A stretch of 57,916 nucleotides of DNA from a virus. The notes beneath the pieces were generated by a model that worked only from the letters and a program-made list of their open reading frames with translations, was not told where the DNA came from and searched no databases. Position numbers and translations under genes: made by a program. Positions 24,117 to 31,680 of the stretch are shown one piece after another. The stretch lies in the IMG/VR virus record IMGVR_UViG_3300009285_002661, positions 1 through 57,916 of that record. One strand, 5' to 3'. The first letter of the stretch is position 1. Each line of letters begins with the position of its first letter.

Positions 24117-25048
24117 ACCCCTTCGCCCCTCTCTATGCCCAGCAAAACACCGGCACCGCCGAGGACAAGCACGCGAACCTGCCGGACTTCCCCCGGCTCA
24201 TCGACATCGAGCCCGTTGGCCTGTGCAATTTCCGCTGTGTCTGCTGCCCGACTGGATTGCAGGCTGTCACCCGCCCCCAAGGCATGATGGACGAGCGGGT
24301 GTACTACGACATCGTTGCCCAATGCGCTCCTCACGATACGGCCATCCGCATGATCGGGTGGGGCGAGCCAACGCTGCACCCGAATATTGTTTCTTTCGTG
24401 CGCGCGGCGAACGATGCGGGCATCCTCACGCACATCAACACAAACGGCTCGAAAATCACTTGGGATTTGGCGGTCGATCTTGTCGATGCGGGACTCTCAA
24501 GCATCAAGTTCTCGTTCCAGGGCGTTGACCGGGAAACCTACAAGGAAACCCGCAAGGTCGATTTCTTCGACGGGATGCTTGAGGCCATCCAAACCATGCG
24601 GGAGGCGCGGGGCGAGCAGAGCACTCCTTTCATCGCCGCGTCCACGTCAACGACTTACGAAACCCCGGCGCAGATCGAATCCTTCCGCCACATGATGGAA
24701 CCGCTCGTGGATCACCTGTCCATCGGGAAAACTATTTTTGGCTTCATTGATTCCAGAGCCGTGCGGATCAACAAGGACGAGTTCGAGCGATTGAAGGCGC
24801 TGGCGACGACGGATTTGAAGCATCCCGACCCTTGCCCGGAAGTTTACGAGAAACTGTCAATCTCGTGGAATGGCGACATCAGGGTTTGTTGCAACGATCA
24901 TAACGCCACGACGAACCTTGGGAACGCGAGCGACGGAATCGCCAACGCATGGCATCACCCGACGATCAAGCAATACCGCGAGAAGCTGCTGGCCAAGAGA
25001 TACGTCGGCCCGCTTTGTTCTCAATGCTTCGAGTACCAGGAACACTGA
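24113..25048 (+). CDS. Radical SAM/SPASM-type protein
   Basis: 311 residues, ATG 24113. Radical SAM motif CNFRCVCC (C-x3-C-x2-C) at about residue 42, then the GWGEPTLHPN (GGE-like) motif and INTNGSKI. The C-terminal Cys set (CPEVYEKL, IRVCCNDHN, LCSQCFEYQEH) suggests auxiliary cluster ligands. Such proteins occur in O-antigen and nonulosonate clusters with undefined chemistry. It lies directly upstream, via three small genes, of the sugar amidotransferase, so it may modify the same sugar. Confidence 0.8.
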   Translation: MNPFAPLYAQQNTGTAEDKHANLPDFPRLIDIEPVGLCNFRCVCCPTGLQAVTRPQGMMDERVYYDIVAQCAPHDTAIRMIGWGEPTLHPNIVSFVRAANDAGILTHINTNGSKITWDLAVDLVDAGLSSIKFSFQGVDRETYKETRKVDFFDGMLEAIQTMREARGEQSTPFIAASTSTTYETPAQIESFRHMMEPLVDHLSIGKTIFGFIDSRAVRINKDEFERLKALATTDLKHPDPCPEVYEKLSISWNGDIRVCCNDHNATTNLGNASDGIANAWHHPTIKQYREKLLAKRYVGPLCSQCFEYQEH

Positions 25049-25197
25049 TGCCGCTCTATGACCTTGCTCTCTTTCTCCTGGGCATGGCGGTGATTGCCAT
25101 TGTGTACGTCACGGCGTGGTGCCACGGCCGGCGGCATCTGTGCAGGGAGATCGGGTTGACGGCAGAAGAATATAACAAGCGCAGGAAAGACGATTGA
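25048..25197 (+). CDS. Small single-span membrane protein
   Basis: 49 residues, ATG overlapping the radical SAM stop. The transmembrane helix LYDLALFLLGMAVIAIVYVT is followed by a basic tail (HGRRHLCREIG). Unknown role. Confidence 0.5.
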   Translation: MPLYDLALFLLGMAVIAIVYVTAWCHGRRHLCREIGLTAEEYNKRRKDD

Positions 25198-25373
25198 TGT
25201 CTGATGAAGCAATTTTGCTATTGCGGGAAATCCGCAATCTTTTGGAGTTCCAGATTCGCCATTCAAAGCCATTCAGCAACCGTCCCGTGCCGTCTGAAGG
25301 CGGCGCCTCGTGGGAGGATCAAGAACTATATATCGACGAGTGCATGAGGCGGGCGGCGCGAGAAGGCAAATGA
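25197..25373 (+). CDS. Small hypothetical protein
   Basis: 58 residues, ATG overlapping the previous stop and ending in an ATGA overlap with the next gene. Begins MSDEAILLLREIRNLLEFQ. No family recognised. Confidence 0.45.
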   Translation: MSDEAILLLREIRNLLEFQIRHSKPFSNRPVPSEGGASWEDQELYIDECMRRAAREGK

Positions 25374-25678
25374 TGCAGCCTGATTTTATCAGAGCGAGTC
25401 AGACCAATAGCCATTGGTACTACGTTCGTTCAACGCTTGGCCATCATGCGGAGATTTGGGAATTTCAATACGCGCGATATCCTGATGGTGCTTGGGAGGG
25501 CGACCCTATCCTTGACACCAACCGCTTTTGTTGCTGGATGCCCATTGCCGAAGCAATGAAGTGGACCGAAGTGCCAAAAGAAAAATACTGCTTTTCGGTT
25601 CCGTTGCGTGATGATCGCGGACAATTGGCGCGTTACTTGAGCGCGAAAGAGGCTGGCATTTTTGGGGATGCGGCTTGA
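25370..25678 (+). CDS. Hypothetical protein
   Basis: 102 residues; ATG ATG at 25370/25373. Trp/Tyr-rich (NSHWYYVRSTLGHHAEIWEF). Relationship unknown. It overlaps the amidotransferase start. Confidence 0.45.
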   Translation: MMQPDFIRASQTNSHWYYVRSTLGHHAEIWEFQYARYPDGAWEGDPILDTNRFCCWMPIAEAMKWTEVPKEKYCFSVPLRDDRGQLARYLSAKEAGIFGDAA

Positions 25679-26940
25679 TGCAACCCCTCTTCTCCGCCGA
25701 AGTTGAGAACCGCATCCGTGCCGAAGCCTATTCCCTGGACCAACAGGAGCGGCCCAAGGAAGTCGTCTACTGCAAAAAATGCGTGATCTCGAATCAGCGC
25801 CCGCGCATTGTTTTCGATGAAGAGGGCGTATGCTCCGCCTGCCGATTCATGGAGCAGTACCACAACGAGGTGGATTGGGCAGTCCGCGAGGCGCAACTGA
25901 AAAAGTTGTGCGACCGCTACCGCCGGGACGACAGGTGGGATTGCATTGTCCCGGCTTCGGGCGGGAAGGATTCATCGTCGGTCGCGTGGAAGCTGAAGCA
26001 CGACTTCAATATGAATCCTTTGTTGGTGAAGTTCGGCCCGTTCCTCTACACCGACATCGGGCAGAAGAATTGGGAGGCGGTGAACCTCGCGGGGTTCGAC
26101 ACGATGGAGTTTCGGCCGTCCGGGACCGGGCATCGCAAGCTTGCCAGACTGGCCTTCGAATACCTCGGCGATGCGTTCCAGCCTTTTGTCTACGGCCAGC
26201 TCGCGTATCCGATGCACATGGCGGTGAAGTTCGGCATACCGTTGGTCTTTGGCGCGGAGAATGCTGAAGCCTGTTACGGCGGCGACCCCTCCGCAAACCA
26301 CAAACCGCGTTGGGAACAGAATGATTGGGAGCGCATCTACCTGAAAGGCGCTGGCGTTGATCGGCTTTTGGCGGTCGGCCTTGATCTTGGGGTGTTCACC
26401 GAAGCGGACGTGAACCACCTCGCGCCGTTCTATCGGATGCCGGAACTGAACCCGAGTGCCGCTCTCGCGCCTGAGTATCACTGGCTTGCCTATTATCTGA
26501 AACATTGGCCGCAAGCCAACTACTACCTCGCGGCCGAGAAGTGCGGATTCCAGGCCAATCCGGAGCGGTCGGAATCGACGTTTTCGCGGTATGCCAGTTT
26601 GGACGATCGTTTAGACGGGGCACATTACTGGTTTTCTTGGCTGAAATTTGGCATTGGCCGCGCAGTCAGCGATGCCGCTCATGAGATCAGAGATCAAGAT
26701 CGCACTCGCGAGGAGGCGCTCGCCCTTGTGGAACGATACGATGGGGAGTTCCCAAGAAAATATCATGAGGAAATGCTGGAATATCTAGGCTTAGATGAAG
26801 AACAGTTTTGCCGAGTAGTCGAACGTTTCAACCACAGCGGAGTAGATTGGCGTGCCAAGATGGAACAAGGGCTTAGAAGAGCGGTTCCTAGACAAAATTC
26901 AGCGGGATCAGGAAACGGGTTGCTGGCTTTGGCAGGCTAA
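25678..26940 (+). CDS. N-acetyl sugar amidotransferase (PseA/WbpG-like)
   Basis: 420 residues; ATG 25678, or TTG 25675. An N-terminal zinc site (YCKKCVISNQRP, then VCSACRFME) precedes the PP-loop ATP-binding motif SGGKDSSSVAWKL. The family adenylates an N-acetyl group and converts it to acetamidino with ammonia supplied by a HisH/HisF-like pair, on pseudaminic/legionaminic precursors or Pseudomonas O-antigen sugars. The HisF-like partner is the next pathway gene; no HisH is seen. The last ~30 residues overlap the HNH gene and look altered (QNSAGSGNGLLALAG). Confidence 0.85.
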   Translation: MQPLFSAEVENRIRAEAYSLDQQERPKEVVYCKKCVISNQRPRIVFDEEGVCSACRFMEQYHNEVDWAVREAQLKKLCDRYRRDDRWDCIVPASGGKDSSSVAWKLKHDFNMNPLLVKFGPFLYTDIGQKNWEAVNLAGFDTMEFRPSGTGHRKLARLAFEYLGDAFQPFVYGQLAYPMHMAVKFGIPLVFGAENAEACYGGDPSANHKPRWEQNDWERIYLKGAGVDRLLAVGLDLGVFTEADVNHLAPFYRMPELNPSAALAPEYHWLAYYLKHWPQANYYLAAEKCGFQANPERSESTFSRYASLDDRLDGAHYWFSWLKFGIGRAVSDAAHEIRDQDRTREEALALVERYDGEFPRKYHEEMLEYLGLDEEQFCRVVERFNHSGVDWRAKMEQGLRRAVPRQNSAGSGNGLLALAG

Positions 26941-27463
26941 TCGCAATCGCGACGGTTACGGTGCGATCAAGGTTGATGGAAAATACCTTAAGGCACACAG
27001 AGTCGCCTACGAACTGTACCGAGGCCAGATACCAGATGGCCTCCACATTGACCACCTGTGTAGCAACCGCAGGTGCGTGAACCCATATCATCTTGAGCCC
27101 GTCACGATGAAAGAGAACCGGCGGCGCACCGTTGCGCGCGGGTTGGCTAGGAACGCAAACACCTACAAGACGCACTGTAAGCGGGGCCATGAGTTAGCCG
27201 GGGAGAACCTTCGTATTTACCCGAGTGGCGCGCGTATTTGCCGCGCTTGCCTAAAAATCCAATACGCTGCTCGCCAAGCCGCCAAGGGATATCGCGGCAA
27301 CTTCAACGCACAAAAAATGGTGTGCAAGCGCGGTCATGCGTTAGACGGCGAAAATCTTTATATCGGACCTGATGGCAAACGCCAGTGTCGGACCTGTATG
27401 CGAGATCGTCGTCTCGCAACGTGTCGTAGGCAGGAGCAGCGGGCGGAAGTTGCTCTGTTTTAG
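26852..27463 (+). CDS. HNH homing endonuclease
   Basis: 203 residues, GTG start inside the amidotransferase gene. HNH core HIDHLCSNRRCVNPYHLEPV, then two HCKRGHELAGEN-type clusters, the second CKRGHALDGEN. Close in design to the gene at 2422. It was inserted between amidotransferase and hisF-like genes, replacing the end of one and supplying the start region of the other. Confidence 0.85.
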   Translation: MPRWNKGLEERFLDKIQRDQETGCWLWQANRNRDGYGAIKVDGKYLKAHRVAYELYRGQIPDGLHIDHLCSNRRCVNPYHLEPVTMKENRRRTVARGLARNANTYKTHCKRGHELAGENLRIYPSGARICRACLKIQYAARQAAKGYRGNFNAQKMVCKRGHALDGENLYIGPDGKRQCRTCMRDRRLATCRRQEQRAEVALF

Positions 27464-28214
27464 GCTGATCGCCCGTCTTGACATCAAAGGCTCGCACCTC
27501 GTCAAGAGCATCAACCTTGAAGGCGTGCGCGTCGTGGGCGATCCACAGGAATACGCCCAGAAATACGATGCGATGGGGATCGACGAGATTGTCTACATCG
27601 ACACGGTTGCGAGCCTCTACCGGCGCAACTCCCTGGCGGACCTTGTGGCGCGAACTACGGATCATGTGTTCTGCCCCGTCACGGTCGCGGGGGGCATACG
27701 TTCTGTGGAAGACGCGAAGGCCCTTCTGAGGGCGGGGGCGGACAAGATCGCGATCAACACGGCGGCGGTCGAGCGGCCGGAACTCATAAGCGAAATTGCC
27801 AATAAATTTGGAGCGCAATGTTGTGTCCTGCAAATTGACGCGAAACTGGCTTTCGGACGGTACGAAGCTCGTTGTGACTGTGGACGGGAAGCCACTGGGA
27901 AGGAAGCCGTGGACTGGGCCGTTCAAGGACAGCTACTTGGTGCCGGAGAAATCCTCCTCACGTCGATCGACCAAGAAGGAACTCGTCGCGGACCCGACAC
28001 AGCGTTGGTTTCCGCCGTCGCCCAAGCGGTCACGATTCCAGTTGTCGCTTCGGGCGGTGTGGGCTCTCCGGCTGATGCTGTGCGGGCGGCTGCGTGCGGC
28101 GCTTCGGGTGTGGCGCTTGCGCACGTTCTCCACTACGGGACAGCAAGTTTGAGCGACATACGCAAGGCCCTGAGCGACGCGGGCGTGCGCGTGAGAACGA
28201 TGGAGATAACTTGA
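27450..28214 (+). CDS. HisF-like cyclase subunit for sugar amidation
   Basis: 254 residues from TTG 27450, which gives the usual short N-terminus LCFRLIARLDIKG. The TIM barrel has VTVAGGIRSVEDAKALLRAGADKIAINTAAV-type phosphate-binding loops (only parts quoted), LQIDAKL, TSIDQEGTRRG and VVASGGVGSPADAV. These include both HisF catalytic-type Asp residues. In WbpG/PseA-type clusters the HisF homologue channels ammonia to the amidotransferase rather than making histidine. The start lies within the HNH gene. Confidence 0.8.
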   Translation: MLCFRLIARLDIKGSHLVKSINLEGVRVVGDPQEYAQKYDAMGIDEIVYIDTVASLYRRNSLADLVARTTDHVFCPVTVAGGIRSVEDAKALLRAGADKIAINTAAVERPELISEIANKFGAQCCVLQIDAKLAFGRYEARCDCGREATGKEAVDWAVQGQLLGAGEILLTSIDQEGTRRGPDTALVSAVAQAVTIPVVASGGVGSPADAVRAAACGASGVALAHVLHYGTASLSDIRKALSDAGVRVRTMEIT

Positions 28215-29086
28215 TCCTCTCCCGCGAGCGCAAAATCGCCATCCTCGGTACGTCTCCAAGCTGGGAGCGTGCGCCGTTCGACGACCCCTCCTGGGAAATC
28301 TGGGCGTGCAATCAATTCGCCCTTGGGTTGGAACGGTGCGAGTACGTTTTCGAGATTCACCGCCGCTGGAATCTGGACGACAGGAAGAGCCCCGACAAGG
28401 GCTACATCGAACGGCTGAAAAAGGTCAAGCCGCCCACGAAGGTCGTTTCGATCATCCCCATCGGCGGCCCTGCGAACGTGGTTATGGACCGCGATGATCT
28501 GTTCAAGCGGTACGGCTCGTGGTGGTTCTCGTCTTCGTTCGGCTACATGATCGGGATGGCGATCGACGAGGGTGTCTCGGAAATCGGGTTCTGGGGCATC
28601 GACATGGAATCGCGTGAGGAATACGTGGTTCAACAGTGTGGTGTCTTGCACTTGATTGACGTTGCGCGGCGGCAAGGAATCAAGGTCCACATCCCGGATT
28701 ATTCGTTGCTCAATCGCGAGCCGCTTCCCTATCCGGACAGGTTCGAGACCGTGCAGGCCCTGACATTCGAGCGCAAGGCCGAGCGGATTCAGAATTTCAT
28801 CCGGCAACAGGAAGGCAAGCTCGAAAAGATGAAGCGGGACGCCTGCTGGCAAGAGGGGTGGCTTCACGCCAAGAAAAAGGATTTGGAGCCGGACACCTTG
28901 CAAGCGGAAACGCTGCTTACCGACACGCTCTTGAGCAACGTGGAAATCCTGAAAGCGAACGTCAATCGGCTCAAAGGCGAGCTGTGGGCCACGCAACATT
29001 ACAAGAGGCTGTTTGTGTGGAACGCCCTTCCCCCCGACATGGGGGAAGAAACCGACGCGGACGCGGATGATTGCGGGCCGGTGTGA
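28211..29086 (+). CDS. MptE/Maf-like (DUF115-like) protein, possible sugar transferase
   Basis: 291 residues, TTG start overlapping the hisF stop. It opens KIAILGTSPSWERAPFDD and later has WEIWACNQF, FEIHRRWN, WWFSSSFGYMIGMAI, IGFWGIDMESREEY. It is paralogous to the protein at 37196. The pattern resembles a phage family that I associate with MptE/DUF115 folds, related to the Maf proteins that put nonulosonates on flagellin. The long helical C-terminus (about 190-280) may be a coiled coil. Within this operon a nonulosonate transferase role is attractive but unproven. Confidence 0.5.
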   Translation: MILSRERKIAILGTSPSWERAPFDDPSWEIWACNQFALGLERCEYVFEIHRRWNLDDRKSPDKGYIERLKKVKPPTKVVSIIPIGGPANVVMDRDDLFKRYGSWWFSSSFGYMIGMAIDEGVSEIGFWGIDMESREEYVVQQCGVLHLIDVARRQGIKVHIPDYSLLNREPLPYPDRFETVQALTFERKAERIQNFIRQQEGKLEKMKRDACWQEGWLHAKKKDLEPDTLQAETLLTDTLLSNVEILKANVNRLKGELWATQHYKRLFVWNALPPDMGEETDADADDCGPV

Positions 29087-29244
29087 AGATTCTCGACCAA
29101 AAGGATGCCGATAAGTTTGCGAAAGACGCGGAACGCTACGCGAATCAGGCCACGGTATCCAAAAGGAAGGCGCGTCAAGTTTTGCGCTCGCTCGGTATTG
29201 ATCCCAATACGGGCGATGTGAAGCCCATGCGGTGCCATGATTGA
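29083..29244 (+). CDS. Small basic hypothetical protein
   Basis: 53 residues, GTG overlapping the previous stop. Helical and basic (DADKFAKDAERYANQATVSK), ending GDVKPMRCHD. No family recognised. Confidence 0.4.
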   Translation: MKILDQKDADKFAKDAERYANQATVSKRKARQVLRSLGIDPNTGDVKPMRCHD

Positions 29245-29425
29245 TACTTTGAAATGCGCGACCTGCCGTTGGTTCGAGCCTGAGCCGCGCAAGAGCACGG
29301 CGGATAATCTGGGCGAGTGCCGGATCAAGTGGCCAAGCGCCTCGGATGGCTGGCCCAAGGTTAATCCAGACGACTGGTGTGGCGATTGGAACGACATGAA
29401 ACAAACGGGGCGGCGGAAAGCATGA
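29237..29425 (+). CDS. Small Cys-rich protein
   Basis: 62 residues. LKCATCRWFEPEP, GECRIKWPS, DDWCGDWND give four Cys with conserved Trp, a pattern common in small phage metal-binding proteins. Confidence 0.5.
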   Translation: MIDTLKCATCRWFEPEPRKSTADNLGECRIKWPSASDGWPKVNPDDWCGDWNDMKQTGRRKA

Positions 29426-29790
29426 ATTATCGGGAATTCAGAATAGAAGAACTTTCGCGCCGACTGGAATCGTTACGACGTGAGCCGCAATCGCCATCAC
29501 GTGAGATGGCCAAATGGACGGTTCAATGCGAAATGAACGCATTGATTGCCGAGCGCACGCAGGAGGTCGAGCGAACAGCGCAATATCTATTCGATGCCTA
29601 CAAGCGAACGGGGCAAATGGTGGTTGCTATCCCCAGCGAAGTCTCTGTTGCGTCTGCCGATGTCCCGTTGCAAACCATTGACACGAATTACGTGTATGGC
29701 CGCCCTCACGTAACTGGTCGCCTCCTGCAAGATATTTGGAACGCGCAGAGCGAGGCATACAGACTTGCTGAGTTGAGGGCCAGGGTATGA
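29422..29790 (+). CDS. Hypothetical helical protein
   Basis: 122 residues, ATG overlapping the previous stop; its stop overlaps the cytidylyltransferase start. Helical N-terminal half (EELSRRLESLRREPQSP, NALIAERTQEVERTA). No family recognised. Confidence 0.45.
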   Translation: MNYREFRIEELSRRLESLRREPQSPSREMAKWTVQCEMNALIAERTQEVERTAQYLFDAYKRTGQMVVAIPSEVSVASADVPLQTIDTNYVYGRPHVTGRLLQDIWNAQSEAYRLAELRARV

Positions 29791-30467
29791 TCAACGGCCG
29801 CACGATCCTCGCAATCGTGCCCGCTCGTGGCGGATCGAAACGACTCCCAGGCAAAAACCTGAAAGACCTCTGCGGCAAGCCGATGATCCACTGGACCGTC
29901 GATGTCGCGAAGGAATCGAAGTACCTCGACAAGATCGTGGTGAGCACCGAGGACCAGCAAATCGTCCAGTCTGTGTCCAACAAGGGGATCGACATCGTGA
30001 CCCGTCCGGAGGAACTGGCTGGGGACAGGTCATCCGTCTACGACGCCATTTTCCATACTTTGGCCCAATATGAGCCGTTCGATTACGTGTGCCTTCTGCA
30101 AGTCACGTCGCCCCTCCGTTTGGTCGAGGACATCGACGGCTGTATCGAGAAGTGCATCGCCAAGAACGCGCCCGCGTGCATTTCAATTACCGAAGGGCGA
30201 CCCGATGCCAATGGGGCTGTGTACGTAGCGTGGACTTCCTGGCTGAGAGAGACACGCCTGTTCGATTCTGGCCGGGTGACGACCTACCCGATGCCGTCGA
30301 GTCGTTCGGTGGACGTGGACCGGATAACGGACTTCGAGGAAGCCGAATCGATCATGTCGTCTCGGCTGTCCGGGCGGTCTGCGGAGGACCGCAAAAGCTT
30401 CACGCGCCCTCGATTGGTGAGGGGGAACTACGATTTGTCTCAGCCAGTGTATCTGCCGGGGACGTAA
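29787..30467 (+). CDS. neuA: CMP-nonulosonate (NeuA/LegF-like) cytidylyltransferase
   Basis: 226 residues. The nucleotidyltransferase motif IVPARGGSKRLPGKNLKDLC at the N-terminus is diagnostic. ELAGDRSSVYDAI, LLQVTSPLRL and the final RSVDVDRITDFEEAE agree with NeuA/LegF. It would activate the nonulosonic acid as the CMP-sugar. The family normally ends near the EAESIMSSR segment (about 30370); the last ~30 residues overlap the aminotransferase gene in another frame and look like read-through. Confidence 0.85.
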   Translation: MINGRTILAIVPARGGSKRLPGKNLKDLCGKPMIHWTVDVAKESKYLDKIVVSTEDQQIVQSVSNKGIDIVTRPEELAGDRSSVYDAIFHTLAQYEPFDYVCLLQVTSPLRLVEDIDGCIEKCIAKNAPACISITEGRPDANGAVYVAWTSWLRETRLFDSGRVTTYPMPSSRSVDVDRITDFEEAESIMSSRLSGRSAEDRKSFTRPRLVRGNYDLSQPVYLPGT

Positions 30468-31396
30468 CGCATGGGCCGCACGTCGAGAGATTTGAGCGCG
30501 GGCTGGCGGATGTTGTTGGACTGGCGAACGTGGTTGCTGTTTCAAGCGGAACGGCAGCACTTCACTTGGCCCTTGTTGCTCTTGGTGTTGATCGCGGTGA
30601 CAGTGTTGTCGTCCCTGCTTTCACATTTGTAGCCACCGCCAACGCTGTAACCTACTGCGGAGCCACACCTAATTTTGTCGATTGCGACGAATACGGGGGC
30701 CTGTCGCCGGATGCTCTGGATCAATGGCTTTCGGAGCATCCGGTCAAGGCCGTGGTCGCGGTCCATTGCTTTGGTCATTTGTGCGACGTTGGCCGCCTGC
30801 TGGCTGTATGTAATCGACATAATGTTCCGCTGATCGAGGATGCTGCCCAGGCTTTGGGAACGCCAGGAGTTGCACAGTCAGGCTTAGTCTCCACGTTCAG
30901 TTTCAATGGAAACAAGATCATCACCACGGGGGGCGGCGGCGCGGTCGTGACTCGGGATAGAGGTCTGGCCGATAAGGTCCGCCGCCTCGCCAACGTCTCG
31001 AAGGTCGATATCCCGAACGCCTTCTGGCACACGGACGTAGGGTTCAACTACCGGATGCCGAACATGAATGCGGCTCTGGGGTGCGCGCAACTTGAAAGAC
31101 TGCCTGAGATTTTGCGAAGGAAATACGCGCTCCGCGATGCCTATCACAATGCGGGGCTGGAATTGCTGGCCCTTCCGCGTGCGGCGAATTGCTGGCTCAA
31201 CTCCGTGATCGTGGACGACGATATCCGGCACGACGTTGTGAAACAGTTGTCGGGCCACGGAATCGAATGCCGCCTGAGCTGGACCCCGCTGCACTTCTTT
31301 TCCATGTACCGCAAGAACCCGAGGGACGAATTGAGGAACACATTGGATTTGGCGTCAAGGATTGTGAACGTGCCGAGCGGGCCGGGGATTATATGA
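30395..31396 (+). CDS. DegT/DnrJ/EryC1-type aminotransferase (LegC-like)
   Basis: PLP-dependent sugar aminotransferase of about 333 residues: VVAVSSGTAALHLALVALGV, VVVPAFTFVATANAV, IEDAAQALG and STFSFNGNKIITTGGGG with the Schiff-base Lys. Such enzymes aminate 4-keto sugars (LegC, PseC, PglE). Homology begins at LHAPSIGEGE. A GGAGG site (30383-30387) is ideally placed for a start at 30395, but the codon there is AAG. No ATG, GTG or TTG is nearby in frame; the nearest is GTG around 30229, inside neuA. The true start is therefore unclear. Confidence 0.75.
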   Translation, partial: KLHAPSIGEGELRFVSASVSAGDVTHGPHVERFERGLADVVGLANVVAVSSGTAALHLALVALGVDRGDSVVVPAFTFVATANAVTYCGATPNFVDCDEYGGLSPDALDQWLSEHPVKAVVAVHCFGHLCDVGRLLAVCNRHNVPLIEDAAQALGTPGVAQSGLVSTFSFNGNKIITTGGGGAVVTRDRGLADKVRRLANVSKVDIPNAFWHTDVGFNYRMPNMNAALGCAQLERLPEILRRKYALRDAYHNAGLELLALPRAANCWLNSVIVDDDIRHDVVKQLSGHGIECRLSWTPLHFFSMYRKNPRDELRNTLDLASRIVNVPSGPGII

Positions 31397-31473
31397 AACC
31401 ACTGAAATGAGCCATTTCTACGCGGCTATCACAAGAATTATGAAGAGTTTCCGTCAGGGCCGAGGATTGTGCA

Positions 31474-31680
31474 ATGAACAATGAACTTGATTGGGGATGC
31501 GTTGCTCATAATCTAGTTGATCAAATTGCCCATCGGCAAGGGGTGGGTGCGATGAGCGGTTATGCAAAACTGATGCTCCATTTTAAAGCAGGGTTCCTGC
31601 ATAAGACGCGCCATGTGGAACTGGACATGGCTAAACTTCTAAAAGCTGCTGTAAATGCAACTAAGGCGGAGATGGATTGA
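31474..31680 (+). CDS. Small hypothetical protein
   Basis: 68 residues, ATG 31474. Contains CVAHNLVDQIAHRQGVGAMS; helical. Its stop overlaps the NeuB TTG start (TTGA). No family recognised. Confidence 0.45.
   Translation: MNNELDWGCVAHNLVDQIAHRQGVGAMSGYAKLMLHFKAGFLHKTRHVELDMAKLLKAAVNATKAEMD

Noticed and set aside
28133-29404. Minus-strand reading frame of 423 codons
   Set aside because: Antisense of the MptE-like gene and its neighbours; composition typical of a shadow frame.
31446-31483. Third duplicated gene end (PSGPRIVQ, similar to the aminotransferase end PSGPGII)
   Set aside because: The match is only about seven residues and the flanks differ; too weak to call.
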